Shown here: in pieces, positions 41,942 through 50,459 of the stretch
Layout: every line of letters starts with the position of its first letter
Numbering within the stretch: the first letter of the stretch is position 1
Origin: JACVRX01 sp963819885
Lineage (GTDB): Bacteria > Actinomycetota > Actinomycetes > Jiangellales > Jiangellaceae
Direction of reading: 5' to 3'
DNA length: 64,000 nt
Assembly: GCA_963819885.1 (NCBI GenBank)
Contig: CAWFXV010000030.1
Span: 248,001 to 312,000, forward strand
Made by a program: the position numbers and the translations under genes
Notes under the pieces: generated by a model
What the model was told of the DNA's origin: nothing
Seen by the model: only the letters and a program-made list of their open reading frames with translations
Database searches by the model: none

Positions 41942-43723
41942 TCAGTCGTCACTTCGGTCGAAGTCCGGCGCCATTCCGCGCGCGATCTGGATGTCGTCGT
42001 TGCTGGTGCCGGCCGGAACCATGGGCCAGACCATCGCGTCTCGATGCACGCCGAAGTCGACCACCACCGGTTGATCGTCGACGGCCATCGCCTTGTCGAT
42101 GGTGGCGTCGACGTCCGCCGCAGAGTCGCAGCGCAGGCCAACGCAGCCATACGCCTCGGCCAGCTTGGCGAAGTCAGGAATGCGCCGGCTGTCCAGATCG
42201 GTATTGGAATAGCGCTCGTTGTAGAACAGTGTCTGCCATTGCCGGACCATGCCGAGGCTGGCGTTGTTGATGACGGCCACCTTGATCGGGATGCCCTCGA
42301 TGGCACAGGTCGCTAGCTCCTGGTTGGTCATCTGGAAGCAGCCATCGCCGTCGATGGCCCACACCGTCGTATCCGGCCGGCCCACCTTCGCGCCCATCGC
42401 GGCGGGGACCGCGAAGCCCATGGTGCCCAAGCCTCCGGAGTTCAACCAGGATCCGGGCTTCTCGTAGGAGATGAACTGCGCTGCCCACATCTGGTGCTGG
42501 CCGACGCCTCCGACGTACAGGGCGTCGGGGCCGACGAGCTTGCCCAGCCTCTCGATGACGTACTCCGGCGCGAGCTCGCCGTTGTCGGGTGGCACGAAGC
42601 CGAGTGGGAATCGCTGCCGCCACCCGTCGAGCTGCCGCCACCACTGCGTGTAGTCGCCCTGCCGACCAGCGGCGTGTTCGCCCTGGACAGCGCCCACCAG
42701 GTCGGCGATGACCTCGCGGCAGTCGCCGACGATGGGCACGTCGGCGGCGCGGTTCTTGGAGATCTCCGCCGGATCGATGTCGGCGTGTACGACAGCCGCC
42801 TGTGGGGCGAACGTGGACAACTTCCCGGTGACCCGGTCGTCGAAGCGAGCACCCAACGCCACGATCAGGTCCGACCGCTGTAGCGCGGTGACGGCCGCTA
42901 CGTTGCCGTGCATGCCCGGCATCCCGAGGTTGCGCCGGTCGCTGTCCGGGAACGCGCCGCGAGCGGTCAGTGTCGTCACGACCGGAATCCCAGTCAGCTC
43001 GACCAGCCGGTGCAGCTCTGCCCATGCGCCGGCTCGGATCACTCCGCCACCGACGTAGAACACCGGGCGACTGGAGTCGACGATCAGTCGGGCGGCCTCC
43101 TTGACCTGCTTGGAATGCGGACGGGTCGTCGGCCGATAGCCGGGCAGGTCGATCTCGGCCGGCCAGGTGAACTGCGTCGTGGCTTGCAGGGCGTCTTTGG
43201 CAACGTCGACGAGAACTGGCCCGGGCCGGCCGGTCCCGGCGATGTGGAAGGCCTCGGCAATCGTTCGCGGGATCTCGTCTGGATCGGTCACCAGGTAGTT
43301 GTGCTTGGTGATCGGCATGGTGATCCCGCGGATGTCGGCTTCCTGGAAGGCGTCGGTGCCGATGGCAGCGCTGGGGACCTGCCCGGTGATCGCGACGATC
43401 GGGACGGAGTCCATGTGCGCATCGGCGATTGGTGTCACGAGGTTGGTGGCGCCGGGACCGCTGGTCGCCATGCACACGCCGACCCGTCTGGTCGCCAAGG
43501 CATAACCCTCAGCCGCGTGGCCCGCGCCCTGCTCGTGGCGCACCAGGACATGCCTGATCCGGGTCGAATCCAGCAACGGGTCATATGCCGGCAAGATTGC
43601 GCCGCCAGGAATGCCGAAAACGGTGTCGACGCCCGCTTCCTCGAGCGAACGGATCAAGCTCGCTGCTCCGGTCAGCGGCGCGGAGGGCGCCATTGCGGGT
43701 GGGCTGGGTCGTTGCTGCGACAT
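41942..43723 (-). CDS. ilvB: Acetolactate synthase large (catalytic) subunit
   Basis: ThDP- and FAD-dependent acetohydroxyacid synthase, first common enzyme of valine, leucine and isoleucine synthesis, 593 residues from ATG 43721-43723. The ThDP glutamate is in EEAGVDTVFGIPGGAILPAY and RHEQGAGHAAEGYALATRRV. The FAD domain is central (GNVAAVTALQRSDLIVALGA), and the ThDP/Mg motif is WAIDGDGCFQMTNQELATCA...NNASLGM. Expression is probably attenuated: a Val/Leu/Ile leader peptide and terminator lie 55-155 bases upstream. Confidence 0.97.
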   Translation of the reverse strand: MSQQRPSPPAMAPSAPLTGAASLIRSLEEAGVDTVFGIPGGAILPAYDPLLDSTRIRHVLVRHEQGAGHAAEGYALATRRVGVCMATSGPGATNLVTPIADAHMDSVPIVAITGQVPSAAIGTDAFQEADIRGITMPITKHNYLVTDPDEIPRTIAEAFHIAGTGRPGPVLVDVAKDALQATTQFTWPAEIDLPGYRPTTRPHSKQVKEAARLIVDSSRPVFYVGGGVIRAGAWAELHRLVELTGIPVVTTLTARGAFPDSDRRNLGMPGMHGNVAAVTALQRSDLIVALGARFDDRVTGKLSTFAPQAAVVHADIDPAEISKNRAADVPIVGDCREVIADLVGAVQGEHAAGRQGDYTQWWRQLDGWRQRFPLGFVPPDNGELAPEYVIERLGKLVGPDALYVGGVGQHQMWAAQFISYEKPGSWLNSGGLGTMGFAVPAAMGAKVGRPDTTVWAIDGDGCFQMTNQELATCAIEGIPIKVAVINNASLGMVRQWQTLFYNERYSNTDLDSRRIPDFAKLAEAYGCVGLRCDSAADVDATIDKAMAVDDQPVVVDFGVHRDAMVWPMVPAGTSNDDIQIARGMAPDFDRSDD

Positions 43724-43778
43724 CTCCGGCCTCTTCGTTGTCGTGGTGAGCGGGTTGGTTGGCGGCGGGGCATGAAAA

Positions 43779-43809
43779 GACCCCTCGGCCCGCAGGCTCA
43801 CGAGGGGTC
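43779..43809 (-). terminator. ilvB attenuator terminator
   Basis: On the minus strand GACCCCTCG (43809-43801) and CGAGGGGTC (43787-43779) pair perfectly around a 13-base loop, followed by TTTT. It lies 55 bases before ilvB and after the leader peptide. A second perfect 9-bp hairpin, GCGCGTCGG/CCGACGCGC (43840-43832, 43819-43811), immediately precedes it and includes the last leader codons and stop. Confidence 0.85.
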
Positions 43810-43827
43810 GCGCGTCGGTTTGGATGG

Positions 43828-43878
43828 TCAGCCGACGCGCAGTCCGATTACGAGGACGTTACTGAGCACGAAACGCAC
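43828..43878 (-). CDS. Branched-chain amino acid leader peptide of ilvB
   Basis: A 16-residue ORF from GTG 43878 to TGA 43828, MRFVLSNVLVIGLRVG. It packs Val, Leu, Val, Leu, Val, Ile, Leu and Val codons before a hairpin-terminator pair. The VLVIGLRVG ending resembles attenuation leaders I recall for ilvB in other actinobacteria. An internal GTG at 43869 could be the actual start. Stalling on scarce charged tRNA-Val/Leu/Ile would alter folding of the pair of hairpins and let RNA polymerase read into ilvB. Confidence 0.85.
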   Translation of the reverse strand: MRFVLSNVLVIGLRVG

Positions 43879-43901
43879 GCTTCCGCACCCGCGCGGAGCC
43901 G

Positions 43902-44579
43902 TCAAGGCAGCACGATACGCGTCTCGCCATTCGGGATGGCCGTCCGCATGTCGGTCAGCGTTCGTTTGGCGCGATACATCGCCCGGTCAGCGGCCGCGAG
44001 CAGGTCGCCGACAGAGCCGCCGACGGACACCGCAGTACCCACGCTGGCCGATATCGCCACCTTCGGCGCATCGCCGGCATCGGTCAACCGAACCGGTTGG
44101 TGCAGAGCAGCCTCGACTCGTCCCGCGACTGCCTCGACCGAGGTCGGACCGGCCGGTACCAGGACCGCGAACTCGTCACCGCCAAGGCGAGCTACGACGG
44201 CACCGACCGGAGCCAACCCGCGGAGGCGACAGCCTGTCTCGACCAGCACCCGGTCCCCCGCCCCATGGCCGTAGGTGTCGTTGACGGCCTTGAAGTGGTC
44301 CAGATCGACGAAGACGAGACCTACCTCGGCTCGCCCGTCCAGCGCGCGACGCATGCGATCGACGAAATCCGCCCGTCCGGGCAAGCCGGTCAGTGGGTCG
44401 AGCCTGGCTGATCGATCTGCGATTCGATGCGCCCGAAACAACACGACTTGGCAGACGACGACGAGCGCCGCGATGGCGCCCTCCGCGACCGGGAGCCCGG
44501 CGGGCCACCGCAGCAGTCCGGCAACGGTCACGATCGGAACGGCGTAGATGGGAGCGAGCCGGAACGAGTGCCAAGACAT
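43902..44579 (-). CDS. GGDEF-domain diguanylate cyclase
   Basis: A 225-residue protein with two N-terminal membrane segments (RLAPIYAVPIVTVAGLL; GAIAALVVVCQVVLF) and a GGDEF domain. The substrate-binding DPLTGLPGRADFVDRM (residues 61-76) and FVDLDHFKAVNDTYGHGAGD (metal Asp) are intact, and the active site is RLGGDEFAVL (residues 131-140). No RxxD inhibitory site lies five residues upstream. It should make cyclic di-GMP. It lies between ilvD and the ilvB leader on the same strand, so its transcripts may run into the attenuator. No sensory domain beyond the membrane segments is evident. Confidence 0.88.
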   Translation of the reverse strand: MSWHSFRLAPIYAVPIVTVAGLLRWPAGLPVAEGAIAALVVVCQVVLFRAHRIADRSARLDPLTGLPGRADFVDRMRRALDGRAEVGLVFVDLDHFKAVNDTYGHGAGDRVLVETGCRLRGLAPVGAVVARLGGDEFAVLVPAGPTSVEAVAGRVEAALHQPVRLTDAGDAPKVAISASVGTAVSVGGSVGDLLAAADRAMYRAKRTLTDMRTAIPNGETRIVLP

Positions 44580-44610
44580 GGCGTCGACGCTACGCGGGGG
44601 ACCAGTTCCG

Positions 44611-46311
44611 CTAGTCGCAGACGGCACCCGAGGCCGCCGAGCCGACCAACCGCGCGTACTTGGCCAGCACGCCGCGCTGGTGCTTGGCGGGCGGCGCTGA
44701 CCAGCCGTCACGCCGAATGGCCAGTTCTGCGGCGTCGACGATCAAGTCCATCGAGCGGGAGGTGACATCGAGGCGAACCCGGTCGCCGTCCCGGACGAAC
44801 GCGATCGGGCCGCCGTCGACTGCCTCCGGCGCCACGTGCCCGACGCACAAGCCCGTCGTGCCGCCGGAGAACCGTCCATCGGTGACGAGCAGCACAGCCT
44901 TGCCGAGTCCGGCACCCTTGATCGCGCCGGTCACCGCAAGCATCTCGCGCATGCCGGGCCCACCCTTGGGCCCTTCGTACCGGATGATCACCGCGTCGCC
45001 GGCCTGTACCGTCCCGTTTTCGACCGCGTCCATCGCAGCCTGCTCTCCGTCGAAGACCCGGGCGATCCCTTCGAACACCGAGCCTTCGAATCCGGCCGTC
45101 TTGACGACGGCACCATCTGGCGCGAGCGAGCCGCGCAGGACGGTGATGCCACCGGTCCGGTGGATCGGTTCAGACAGCGCATGGATGATCTTGCCATCGG
45201 GATCGGGCGGCGCCAGGGCGGCGAGGTTCTCGGCCATCGTCTTCCCGGTAACGGTCAGGCAGTCGCCGTGCAGCAGGCCAGCGTCGAGCAGCGCGCGCAT
45301 CACGACGGGTACGCCACCGATTCGGTCGACGTCGGTCATGACGTACCGGCCGAAAGGTTTGACGTCTGCCAGGTGCGGCACATGGTCGCCTATGCGGTTG
45401 AAGTCGTCCAGACCGAGCGGGATGTCGGCCTCGTGTGCGATCGCCATCAGGTGCAGGACCGCATTCGTCGAGCCGGCAAGTGCCATCACGACAGCGATGG
45501 CGTTCTCCAGCGCCTCCTTGGTCAGGATGTCGCGGGTGGTGATGCCGCGCCGGATCAACTCGACCACGGCCTCGCCGGAGCGGCGTGCGTAACCGTCGCG
45601 GCGTCGGTCGACAGCGGGTGGTGCGGCGCTGCCAGGCAGCGCCATTCCCATCGCCTCGGCCGCACTGGCCATCGTGTTGGCGGTGTACATCCCGCCACAC
45701 GCACCCTCGCCGGGGCAGATCGCCCGCTCGATCGCGTCGACCTCCGCACGGCTGATCAGCCCACGGGCGCACGCCCCGACCGCCTCGAACGCGTCGATGA
45801 TCGTGACCTCGCGGTCGCCGACCCGGCCGGGCAGGATCGAGCCGGCGTAGAGGAACACAGCGGCGACGTCGAGGCGTGCCGCTGCCATCAACATCGCCGG
45901 CTCGGACTTGTCGCAGCCGGCGAGCAGAACACCGCCGTCGAGGCGTTCAGCCCCGAAAACGGTCTCGACCGAGTCGGCGATGACCTCGCGGGAGACCAGC
46001 GAGTAATGCATGCCATCGTGGCCCATCGAGATCCCGTCCGAGACGGAGATGGTCCCGAACTCCATCGGGAACCCGCCGGCGGCGTGCACCCCTTCCTTGG
46101 CCGCCTTCGCCAACCGGGCCAGCGAGAGGTTGCACGGAGTGATCTCGTTCCACGACGACGCCACACCGATCTGCGGCTTCTCCCAGTCGTCGTCGGTCAT
46201 GCCGACGGCACGCAGCATGCCGCGTGCCGCCGCACGTTCGAGGCCGTCGGTGACGACACGAGAGCGTGGCTTCAGATCAGGAGCCGACGTAGGCGGCTGA
46301 ACCGTACTCAT
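44611..46311 (-). CDS. ilvD: Dihydroxy-acid dehydratase
   Basis: Fe-S dehydratase making 2-oxoisovalerate and 2-oxo-3-methylvalerate, 566 residues. The Cys residues for the cluster lie in SSWNEITPCNLSLARLAKAA, LLAGCDKSEPAMLMAAARL and CPGEGACGGMYTANTMASAA. GRFSGGTTGLCVGHVAPEAV is the second dehydratase signature. It starts MSTVQPPTSAPDLKPRSR and reaches the usual length. The gene is upstream of the GGDEF gene and ilvBNC. Confidence 0.97.
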   Translation of the reverse strand: MSTVQPPTSAPDLKPRSRVVTDGLERAAARGMLRAVGMTDDDWEKPQIGVASSWNEITPCNLSLARLAKAAKEGVHAAGGFPMEFGTISVSDGISMGHDGMHYSLVSREVIADSVETVFGAERLDGGVLLAGCDKSEPAMLMAAARLDVAAVFLYAGSILPGRVGDREVTIIDAFEAVGACARGLISRAEVDAIERAICPGEGACGGMYTANTMASAAEAMGMALPGSAAPPAVDRRRDGYARRSGEAVVELIRRGITTRDILTKEALENAIAVVMALAGSTNAVLHLMAIAHEADIPLGLDDFNRIGDHVPHLADVKPFGRYVMTDVDRIGGVPVVMRALLDAGLLHGDCLTVTGKTMAENLAALAPPDPDGKIIHALSEPIHRTGGITVLRGSLAPDGAVVKTAGFEGSVFEGIARVFDGEQAAMDAVENGTVQAGDAVIIRYEGPKGGPGMREMLAVTGAIKGAGLGKAVLLVTDGRFSGGTTGLCVGHVAPEAVDGGPIAFVRDGDRVRLDVTSRSMDLIVDAAELAIRRDGWSAPPAKHQRGVLAKYARLVGSAASGAVCD

Positions 46312-46317
46312 GAGGGC

Positions 46318-46608
46318 TCACGCTAGACCGCCGGACACAGCTGGGATGACGTACACCTCGGCACCGTCGGTCAACGGCTCGGCGAGCCCGCGGCCATCGC
46401 GAATGTTGACCTCGCCGACGAACACGTTGACGTGGCGCCGCTGCGCGCCGGTTTCGTCGCGGATACGGCGCTCGACAGCGGGCAGCGTACCGGCCATGGC
46501 ATCGAGCAGGCTCGAGACCGTCGCGGGGTCGTCCAGCTCGAGATCGACCGTGTGCTCACCGCGGGCGAGCTCGCGGAGCGCGGCCGGTAGCCGAACGGTG
46601 ACGTTCAC
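46318..46608 (-). CDS. MoaD/ThiS-like sulfur carrier protein
   Basis: A 96-residue beta-grasp protein from GTG 46606-46608. The pattern NVTVRLPAALRELARGEHTV, ERRIRDETGAQRRHVNVFVG and TDGAEVYVIPAVSGG fits MoaD/CysO. The Gly-Gly is not terminal: the chain ends GGLA, so two residues follow where an adenylating enzyme needs a free GG carboxylate. It may need trimming, like the carriers trimmed by JAMM proteases, or may not act as a carrier. The stop of the BNR protein overlaps its GTG (GTGA), which couples the two. Confidence 0.8.
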   Translation of the reverse strand: MNVTVRLPAALRELARGEHTVDLELDDPATVSSLLDAMAGTLPAVERRIRDETGAQRRHVNVFVGEVNIRDGRGLAEPLTDGAEVYVIPAVSGGLA

Positions 46609-47696
46609 GGCACCGTCGCCGCGCGCAGACACAGGATGTCGGGCAGATGCCGGGCGATCTGCGACCAGGACTCGCCTTCGTCGGCGCTGGCGTAGACCGA
46701 GCCGTCGCGGGCGCCCAGATAGAGCCCGGTCGGGTCTGCGACGTCGTCGGCGGTGAAGGCATCGCGGAGCACCGACGCGAAGAAGTCGTCCTGCGGCAGA
46801 CCAGCCGATGCCGCCGACCACGAATCTCCGGCGTCGGTCGTGCGCCACACCCCGAGCCGACCGGCAGGCGGCACTCGCTCGCCGTCGGCGACGAGAGGGA
46901 CGACCCAGGCGGTTCCGCTGCGGGTCGGGTGCGTGACCATCGGGAACCCGAAGTCGCTGGGCAGCCCATCGGCGATCGATGTCCAGCTGCCGCCCCCGTC
47001 GACTGACCGGTATACCCCGTGGTGGTTCTGCGCGAACAGCCGATCGGGATCGGCAGCATCTCGGGCGACCTTGTGCACGCACTGGCCGTATTCGGGCCAC
47101 GGGTCAGGCAGATAGCGCGCGTGGATGCCCTTGTTCGAGGGTGTCCACGACCGTCCTCCGTCCGCCGTTATGTAAACCCCGCCAGTGGACATCGCGACCA
47201 GGACCCGCTCGTCGTGGGTGGGGTGCGGCAAAACCGTGTGAATCGCCTGGCCGCCGAAACCCGGCGTCCACGTCGGGCGGTGCGGATGATCCCACAGCCC
47301 ACCGACCAGAGCGAAGGTCTCTCCACCGTCGTCTGAACGCCACAGAGCAGACGGTTCGCTCCCCGCCCAGACCACGCGTGGACGGCCCTCGGTATCCGGC
47401 CGCAGCTGCCAGATGGCTTTGACCGCGGCATCCGCTTCGGGCGGAAACCGGACCGCGCCGCCCTCCGGCTCCTGCCACGACGCGCCGTAGTCGTCGCTGT
47501 GGAACACCGACGGACCCCAGTGTTCGCTGCGCGCACCCACTAGCAGCCGTGGCGACTCGCCACGGGTGTCGATGGCGCAGGCCGGGATCTCCTGCATGAG
47601 GAAGTGCGGCTCGCCGACTTGCCAACTCCGTCGGTCGTCCTCGCTGCGGGCGATCCACAGACCCTTACGCGTGCCGATCATGAGCAGCACCGTCAT
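46605..47696 (-). CDS. BNR/sialidase-like beta-propeller protein
   Basis: A 363-residue protein of repeated Asp-box (SxDxGxxW) units: HSDDYGASWQEPEGG, RSDDGGETF, TADGGRSWTPSNKG, SVDGGGSWTSIADG, TTDAGDSWSAASAG and SADEGESWSQ. These six repeats form a sialidase/YCF48-type propeller. No signal peptide is visible (MTVLLMIGTRKGLWIARSED), so it is probably cytoplasmic. It ends in the start of the MoaD-like gene. Sialidase catalytic Arg triad positions cannot be confirmed; a scaffold or binding function is as likely as hydrolysis. Confidence 0.78.
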   Translation of the reverse strand: MTVLLMIGTRKGLWIARSEDDRRSWQVGEPHFLMQEIPACAIDTRGESPRLLVGARSEHWGPSVFHSDDYGASWQEPEGGAVRFPPEADAAVKAIWQLRPDTEGRPRVVWAGSEPSALWRSDDGGETFALVGGLWDHPHRPTWTPGFGGQAIHTVLPHPTHDERVLVAMSTGGVYITADGGRSWTPSNKGIHARYLPDPWPEYGQCVHKVARDAADPDRLFAQNHHGVYRSVDGGGSWTSIADGLPSDFGFPMVTHPTRSGTAWVVPLVADGERVPPAGRLGVWRTTDAGDSWSAASAGLPQDDFFASVLRDAFTADDVADPTGLYLGARDGSVYASADEGESWSQIARHLPDILCLRAATVP

Positions 47697-47745
47697 ATGC
47701 GCAGTGTGCCCCAGCCCGCTGGCAGCGTAGATCTGGCGGTGTGCC

Positions 47746-48138
47746 TCAGCTGAGGAGCTTGGCCTTCTGCTGCTCGAACTCGTCCGCGGTGATCGTGCCG
47801 GAATCCCGCAGCGCCGCGAGCTTGGTCAGCTCGTCTGCCGTGCTCGCCCCAGAAGTGCCAGCGGCGTCCTGGACGTACGCGCGCATCTCCTCGTCCCGGC
47901 GCTGGTAGTCCGAGGCGGCACGCTTGCTCATCTCGTCGCCGCGGGCGATGAGGTATACCAAAATGCCGAGCCACGGCACGATCACGACGAACAGCACCCA
48001 CAACGCCTTGGCCCACCCCGACAGGTCGTCGCTGCGGAAGATGTCGGTGACGACCACGATCAGCAGATAGATCCACGCCACGAACAGGAAGAACCAGAGC
48101 ATCGTCCAGAACAGGTTCAACAGTGGGTAGTCGTTCAT
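47746..48138 (-). CDS. PLDc_N/SHOCT membrane protein
   Basis: A 130-residue protein. Two membrane segments (LFWTMLWFFLFVAWIYLLIV; ALWVLFVVIVPWLGILVYL) match the phospholipase-D nuclease N-terminal domain type, followed by a basic, charged stretch. The C-terminal SHOCT domain is ELTKLAALRDSGTITADEFE plus QQKAKLL. GGAGCG is six bases before ATG 48136-48138. Probably a small membrane-anchored oligomer; function not known. Confidence 0.85.
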   Translation of the reverse strand: MNDYPLLNLFWTMLWFFLFVAWIYLLIVVVTDIFRSDDLSGWAKALWVLFVVIVPWLGILVYLIARGDEMSKRAASDYQRRDEEMRAYVQDAAGTSGASTADELTKLAALRDSGTITADEFEQQKAKLLS

Positions 48139-48261
48139 CCTCGCTCCTTCAATGCGGTCGCCCGTCGCGGACAATCCGCGTGGGTTGCGGAGGTGAAACT
48201 AGCAGCACAGGTACGCGAACGACAGGGAGGAACACTCACCCGTACCGGGTGAAATCCGGTG

Positions 48262-49191
48262 CTACCGCGATCCGCCGTCCAGGACAACGTTGGCGAGTGG
48301 CTCGCCGCGCGCGAACCGCTCGAGCTGGGCAGTCATCAGCCGCACTGCTCGCGGTCGGAACGCCGAGGTGTTTCCTCCCACATGCGGGGTGAGGATCAGG
48401 TTCGGCGCCGACCACAACGGGTGGTCGGCCGGCGGTGGCTCCGGCTCGGTGACGTCGAGCGCCGCGCCGATCCGTCCTGCGAAGAGCTCGGCGAGCAGCG
48501 CCTCGGTGTCGACCACTGGGCCTCGGGAGACGTTGACCAGGACCGCGCCGTCGCGCATTCGGGCCAGGAACGCTGCGTCGACCAGGCCACGAGTCTGCTC
48601 GGTCAGTGGCACGGTGAGGACGACCACGTCTGCCCACTCGACCAAATTCGGCAATTCACCCAACCCAGCCACGCCTTCTCGGGCCCGTCGGGCCACCCTC
48701 AACACGTCGCACTCGAACGGATGGAGCCGGGACTCCACCGCAGCGCCGATCGAGCCGTACCCGACGATCAGCACTGTCTTGTCCGCTAGGGACTCACGCT
48801 GGTCGTGGGCCCACTCGCCCCGCTCCTGGGCCCGAACGAAGTCAGGAACACCGCGAAGAGACGCGAGTATCAGTGTGACGGCGAGCTCGGCGGTGCTCGC
48901 GTCGTGAACCCCCCGCGCGTTACACAGGGTGATGCCCTCCCGAAGGAACGGGGTGACGTGCTCGACGCCGGCAGTCAGGGTCTGGATGACGCGTAGGCGC
49001 GGCATTCGCGCAATCACATCGCCGGTCGCTTGCTCGAATGTGTACGGCATCACGTAGAACTCCACCCGAGCCAGGTCGTCCGCTGGCGGCGGTCCGCTGC
49101 CGTCCCAGGTCAGGAGTTCCAGCCCGTGCAGGGCGGCTGCTGTTGTTGCCGCCACATCGAACGGTTCAAGGACGACTTTCCGGCCGGTCAC
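48262..49191 (-). CDS. D-2-hydroxyacid dehydrogenase
   Basis: NAD(P)-dependent 2-hydroxyacid dehydrogenase, 309 residues from GTG 49189-49191. The Rossmann segment KTVLIVGYGSIGAAVESRLH is followed by VVVLTVPLTEQTRGLVDAAF. Catalytic Arg, Glu and His are in VNVSRGPVVDTEALLAELFA, ALDVTEPEPPPADHPLWSAP and LILTPHVGGNTSAFRPRAV. The N-terminal region is short and the substrate unassigned; serA at 38602 is a different member of the superfamily. It is divergent from the sugar dehydrogenase gene. Confidence 0.9.
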   Translation of the reverse strand: MTGRKVVLEPFDVAATTAAALHGLELLTWDGSGPPPADDLARVEFYVMPYTFEQATGDVIARMPRLRVIQTLTAGVEHVTPFLREGITLCNARGVHDASTAELAVTLILASLRGVPDFVRAQERGEWAHDQRESLADKTVLIVGYGSIGAAVESRLHPFECDVLRVARRAREGVAGLGELPNLVEWADVVVLTVPLTEQTRGLVDAAFLARMRDGAVLVNVSRGPVVDTEALLAELFAGRIGAALDVTEPEPPPADHPLWSAPNLILTPHVGGNTSAFRPRAVRLMTAQLERFARGEPLANVVLDGGSR

Positions 49192-49262
49192 GCGCCCGAA
49201 ACTACTGCTGGGCTTCCACCACGACCTCAAAGCCCGCCTCAGAGCGTGCGAAGATCCCCTCC

Positions 49263-50417
49263 ATGCGTCGACGGCCCGTCTTGCCGACCGCCATGACGTT
49301 CTTTGCCATCGTGCTGATCGTGACGGCATGTTCCGGCGACGACGTCGAGCCAGAGAGCGCACCCACAACCCGCACCCCGACCGATGCGCTCACCTCTTCG
49401 GTGCCGAGCGAGACAGCGACCCCCTCGCAAACACCCCAACCCGGGCCGGTCGTGCCAGCAGCATTCGAGGATCTCGCGACGGGCTTCGACGTGCCGTGGG
49501 GGCTGGCCTTTTTGCCCGACGGATCGGCGTTGCTGTCCGAGCGCAACACCGCGCGCATCTTGTCGGTGTCCCCCGAGGGCCAGCTTGCCGAGGTCGGCGT
49601 GGTCGATGGAGTGCAGCCCGATGGCGAAGGCGGCTTGCTCGGGATCGCGGTCGCTCCAGACTCCCTCGAGACGGTCTACGCCTATTTCACTGCGGCGGAG
49701 GACAATCGCGTCGTTCGGATGCCGTTTCAAGGCGGAGCTCTTGGGGCGGCCGAGGTCATTCTGGCTGGGATCCCGAAGGCCGGTAACCACAACGGCGGGC
49801 GAATCATCTTTGGCCCCGACGGCATGCTCTACGTCGGTACAGGGGACGCGTCGCAGTCTGGCCGAAGTCAGGATCTCGAGTCTCTCGGCGGCAAGATCCT
49901 TCGGCTGAACCCAGATGGGTCAGTTCCCGCGGACAATCCGTTCGACGGTTCTCCGGTCTTCTCCTATGGCCATCGCAATGTGCAGGGCCTGACGTTCGAC
50001 GACGACGGAAACCTCTGGGCCAGCGAGTTCGGCCAGAACACCTGGGATGAGCTCAACCTCATCGTGGCCGGCGACAACTACGGCTGGCCACTCGTCGAGG
50101 GCGCAGCGGACGACGACCGCTTCATCAACCCTGTCATCCAGTGGCGGACCGACGAGGCGTCCCCGAGCGGAATCGCCTTCGTGCGCGACACCGTATTCAT
50201 GGCGGCGCTGCGCGGCGAGCGATTGTGGCAGATTCCGGTGCAGGACGGAATCGCCGGGGAGCCGACCGACTTCGCCGTCGGGGAGTTCGGCCGGCTGCGG
50301 CACGCCGAGGTCGCGCCCGACGGCTCGTTGTGGGTGCTGACGAACAACACTGCCCGCGGCACCCCACGCGAAGGCGACGACCGCATTCTGCGGGTGACCC
50401 TCGAACCAGGGGAGTGA
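49263..50417 (+). CDS. PQQ-dependent soluble aldose sugar dehydrogenase-like lipoprotein
   Basis: A 384-residue predicted lipoprotein: MRRRPVLPTAMTFFAIVLIV then TACSGD, the lipobox Cys at about residue 23, and a Thr/Ser/Pro-rich linker. The propeller domain matches the GSDH/YliI family: FDVPWGLAFLPDGSALLSER, GNHNGGRIIFGPDGMLYVGT with the catalytic His region, LNPDGSVPADNPFDGSPVF, YGHRNVQGLTFDDDGNLWAS and EFGQNTWDELNLIVAGDNYG. PQQ is the expected cofactor; no PQQ genes are in the window. An alternative is a sorbosone-dehydrogenase-like role. Confidence 0.88.
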   Translation: MRRRPVLPTAMTFFAIVLIVTACSGDDVEPESAPTTRTPTDALTSSVPSETATPSQTPQPGPVVPAAFEDLATGFDVPWGLAFLPDGSALLSERNTARILSVSPEGQLAEVGVVDGVQPDGEGGLLGIAVAPDSLETVYAYFTAAEDNRVVRMPFQGGALGAAEVILAGIPKAGNHNGGRIIFGPDGMLYVGTGDASQSGRSQDLESLGGKILRLNPDGSVPADNPFDGSPVFSYGHRNVQGLTFDDDGNLWASEFGQNTWDELNLIVAGDNYGWPLVEGAADDDRFINPVIQWRTDEASPSGIAFVRDTVFMAALRGERLWQIPVQDGIAGEPTDFAVGEFGRLRHAEVAPDGSLWVLTNNTARGTPREGDDRILRVTLEPGE

Positions 50418-50459
50418 GCTGATGACCACCGAGACGCCGCAGCCTCGGCTACGACCGGG

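Noticed and set aside
44836..46326. 496-codon plus-strand frame over ilvD
   Set aside because: Complement of a fully conserved dehydratase; rich in Arg/His/Gln with no domains.
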